Both the position numbers and the translations under genes were made by a program. The notes below the pieces were generated by a model. That model made no database searches, was not told where the DNA came from, and worked only from the letters and a program-made list of their open reading frames with translations. Of a DNA stretch of 64,000 nucleotides, positions 62,393 through 64,000 are shown in pieces. Origin of the DNA: Actinomycetota bacterium (GTDB taxonomy: Bacteria; Actinomycetota; UBA4738; HRBIN12); the NCBI GenBank assembly GCA_005884925.1, contig VAYU01000062.1, positions 1 to 64,000 of the forward strand. The letters are read 5' to 3'. The first letter of the stretch is position 1; every line of letters starts with the position of its first letter.

Positions 62393-63784
62393 ATGACGGA
62401 GTACCGGACCGAGACCGACCCGTTCGGCCCCATCGAGGTCGACGCGAGCCGGTACTGGGGGGCGCAGACGCAGCGCTCGCTCCACCACTTCTCGATCGGG
62501 TGGCCCGACGCGGACCGGATGCCTCGCGAGGTGATCCACGCGATGGGGGTCCTCAAGGAGGCTGCCGCGCAGGTCAACATGGAGCTCGGCCTCCTCGATC
62601 CCGGGTTCGGCGCGCCGATCGTCTCGGCGGCCGAGGAGGTGGCGTCGGGATCCCTCGACGACCACTTCCCGCTCTACGTCTGGCAGACGGGCTCGGGGAC
62701 ACAGACGAACATGAACGCGAACGAGGTGATCGCGAATCGCGCGATCGAGCTGCTGGGGGGCGAGATCGGCTCGAAGACGCCGATCCATCCGAACGATCAC
62801 GTCAACATGTCGCAGTCGTCGAACGACACCTTCCCCACGGCGATGCACATCGCCGGTGCGACCGTGATCGTCGAACGGTTGCTGCCGAGCGTTCGCGCCC
62901 TCCGCGACGCGCTCGATACGAAGGCAGAGGCGTTCGCCGACATCGTGAAGATCGGGCGCACGCACCTGCAGGATGCCGTCCCGCTCACGCTCGGTCAGGA
63001 GTTCTCCGGGTACGTGGCGCAGCTCGACGCGGACATCGCTCGGATCGAGTCCGCGCTCCCCAGTCTGTACGAGCTCGCGATCGGGGGCACGGCGGTCGGG
63101 ACCGGGCTGAACGCTCCCGACGGGTTCGGGGACCGCTGCGCCGCGAAGATCGCGGCCCTCACGGGTCTGCCCTTCGTCCAAGCCCCCAACACGTTCGCGG
63201 CACTCGCCGCGCACGACGCGATCGTCTTCATGAGCGGCGCGCTCGCGACCCTTGCAGCGTCGCTGATGAAGATCGCGAACGACATCCGGTGGCTCGGTTC
63301 CGGGCCTCGAGCGGGGATCGCCGAGCTCCGGCTCCCCGAGAACGAGCCGGGTTCGTCCATCATGCCGGGCAAGGTCAACCCGACGCAGTCGGAGGCGATG
63401 ACGATGATCGCCACGCAGGTGATGGGGAACGACACCACCATCACCATCGCCGGGTCGCAGGGGAACTTCGAGCTCAACGTCTTCAACCCGGTCATGATCA
63501 AGAACCTCCTGCACTCCGCGGTCCTGATGGCCGACTCGTGCCGGACCTTCCGGGAGTTCTGCGTCGACGGGCTCGAGGCTGACCGAGCTCGGATCGAGGA
63601 CCTGGTGCACCGCTCGCTGATGCTCGTGACGCCGCTCACGACGAAGATCGGTTACGACAAGGCGGCTGAGATCGCGAAGAAGGCACACCACGACGGAACG
63701 ACGCTGAAGGAAGCGGCCCTGTCGCTCGGGTACCTCACGGAGGCCGAATACGATGAGGCCGTCGTCCCCGAGAAGATGGTGTAG
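62393..63784 (+). CDS. fumC: Class II fumarate hydratase
   Basis: 463 residues, normal for FumC. The superfamily signature [13 protein letters not shown] (catalytic Ser loop) is intact; other marks are [35 protein letters not shown], the B-site region [18 protein letters not shown] and the acid-base His in [11 protein letters not shown]. It hydrates fumarate to malate in the TCA cycle, needs no iron-sulfur cluster and works in the cytoplasm. It fits the carbon metabolism of region 1. The next gene starts 2 bases after the stop. Confidence 0.97.
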   Translation: MTEYRTETDPFGPIEVDASRYWGAQTQRSLHHFSIGWPDADRMPREVIHAMGVLKEAAAQVNMELGLLDPGFGAPIVSAAEEVASGSLDDHFPLYVWQTGSGTQTNMNANEVIANRAIELLGGEIGSKTPIHPNDHVNMSQSSNDTFPTAMHIAGATVIVERLLPSVRALRDALDTKAEAFADIVKIGRTHLQDAVPLTLGQEFSGYVAQLDADIARIESALPSLYELAIGGTAVGTGLNAPDGFGDRCAAKIAALTGLPFVQAPNTFAALAAHDAIVFMSGALATLAASLMKIANDIRWLGSGPRAGIAELRLPENEPGSSIMPGKVNPTQSEAMTMIATQVMGNDTTITIAGSQGNFELNVFNPVMIKNLLHSAVLMADSCRTFREFCVDGLEADRARIEDLVHRSLMLVTPLTTKIGYDKAAEIAKKAHHDGTTLKEAALSLGYLTEAEYDEAVVPEKMV

Positions 63785-63786
63785 CG

Positions 63787-64000
63787 ATGAGCGAGCCCCG
63801 GATCCCGTGGACGCATCAGCCCACCGGCCGCACCGATGGGCGCGACCGTCGAGCGCGATCGTCGGAGCGCCTGGCCCTGCTCGCGGATACGCCACTCTTC
63901 GACGGTCTCGCGAAGAGCCAGCTCCGGAGGATCGCGAAGGTGAGCGGGGCGCGGACGTTCGGGCCCGGCGACGAACTGGTGAAGGAAGGCGTCCCGGGGC
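63787..64000 (+). CDS. cNMP-binding domain protein (partial)
   Basis: 71 residues visible; it runs off the window. LLADTPLFDGLAKSQLRRIAKVSGARTFGPGDELVKEGVPG is the start of a cyclic-nucleotide-binding fold, related to the single-domain protein at 39479. The first 30 residues are basic and polar. Whether a helix-turn-helix follows cannot be seen. It starts 2 bases after fumC and is probably co-transcribed. Confidence 0.8.
   Translation, partial: MSEPRIPWTHQPTGRTDGRDRRARSSERLALLADTPLFDGLAKSQLRRIAKVSGARTFGPGDELVKEGVPG

Overview
The window is high-GC DNA with many GTG starts, strong AGGAGG-type ribosome binding sites and frequent 4-base stop/start overlaps. Gene content fits a deep-branching Actinomycetota-like bacterium: a C4 zinc-ribbon protein coupled to RNase HI, DUF5684, CopC-CopD fusions, lipobox lipoproteins, Lhr helicase and a P1B-5 ATPase with a hemerythrin tail. 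The lineage is inferred from gene types, and no rRNA is present to confirm it.

Region 1 (1-7.9 kb) is 2-oxoacid dehydrogenase metabolism. It holds the end of an E1 alpha gene, E1 beta, an E2 acyltransferase broken by one extra base in a C run, the octanoyltransferase LipB, two methyltransferases, a thioredoxin-TPR protein on the opposite strand, and a second E1 alpha/beta pair. LipA, at 14 kb, completes lipoate assembly. Region 2 (8-13.6 kb) holds a histidine kinase with eight PAS domains and an IS110-family element with a candidate bridge-RNA leader. Region 3 (13.6-26.4 kb) is mostly housekeeping: lipA, mug, the RNase P RNA, RNase HI, an SDR, SURF1, pirin, globin, dodecin, a secreted subtilase, an NRAMP-like transporter and a LURP-one protein, plus gene remnants.

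Region 4 (26.5-33.1 kb) is the most unusual part. It is a minus-strand operon of two small membrane proteins, TlpA, CcdA, two tandem CopC-CopD-LolA-like fusions and a thioredoxin-fold lipoprotein. The last five genes are joined by stop/start overlaps. The lipoprotein's UxxC active site is interrupted by an in-frame TGA, followed at the right distance by a hairpin with a GGUC apical loop. I read it as a selenoprotein at the end of an extracytoplasmic copper/thiol-redox operon.

Region 5 (33.3-39.1 kb) is bounded by a 3'-half copy of tRNA-Val and the intact tRNA-Val gene, like a decayed integrated element. It carries PAP2-type phosphatases, a degenerate PAP2-kinase fusion and a flippase-like membrane protein. 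Region 6 (39-54 kb) has a cNMP-binding protein, an amidohydrolase, a cupredoxin coupled to DUF2330, an S51-like peptidase, the Lhr helicase, a gamma-glutamyltransferase and a second multi-PAS kinase. Region 7 (54-64 kb) has the hemerythrin-tailed ATPase coupled to a nitrobindin-like protein, an SGNH lipoprotein, a quinone-oxidoreductase-like enzyme, a decayed reductase, tRNA-CAT with a nearby half copy, a cupin, fumarase and the start of a second cNMP-binding protein.

Several genes carry single-base frameshifts in GC-rich runs. Some may be sequencing errors rather than biology.
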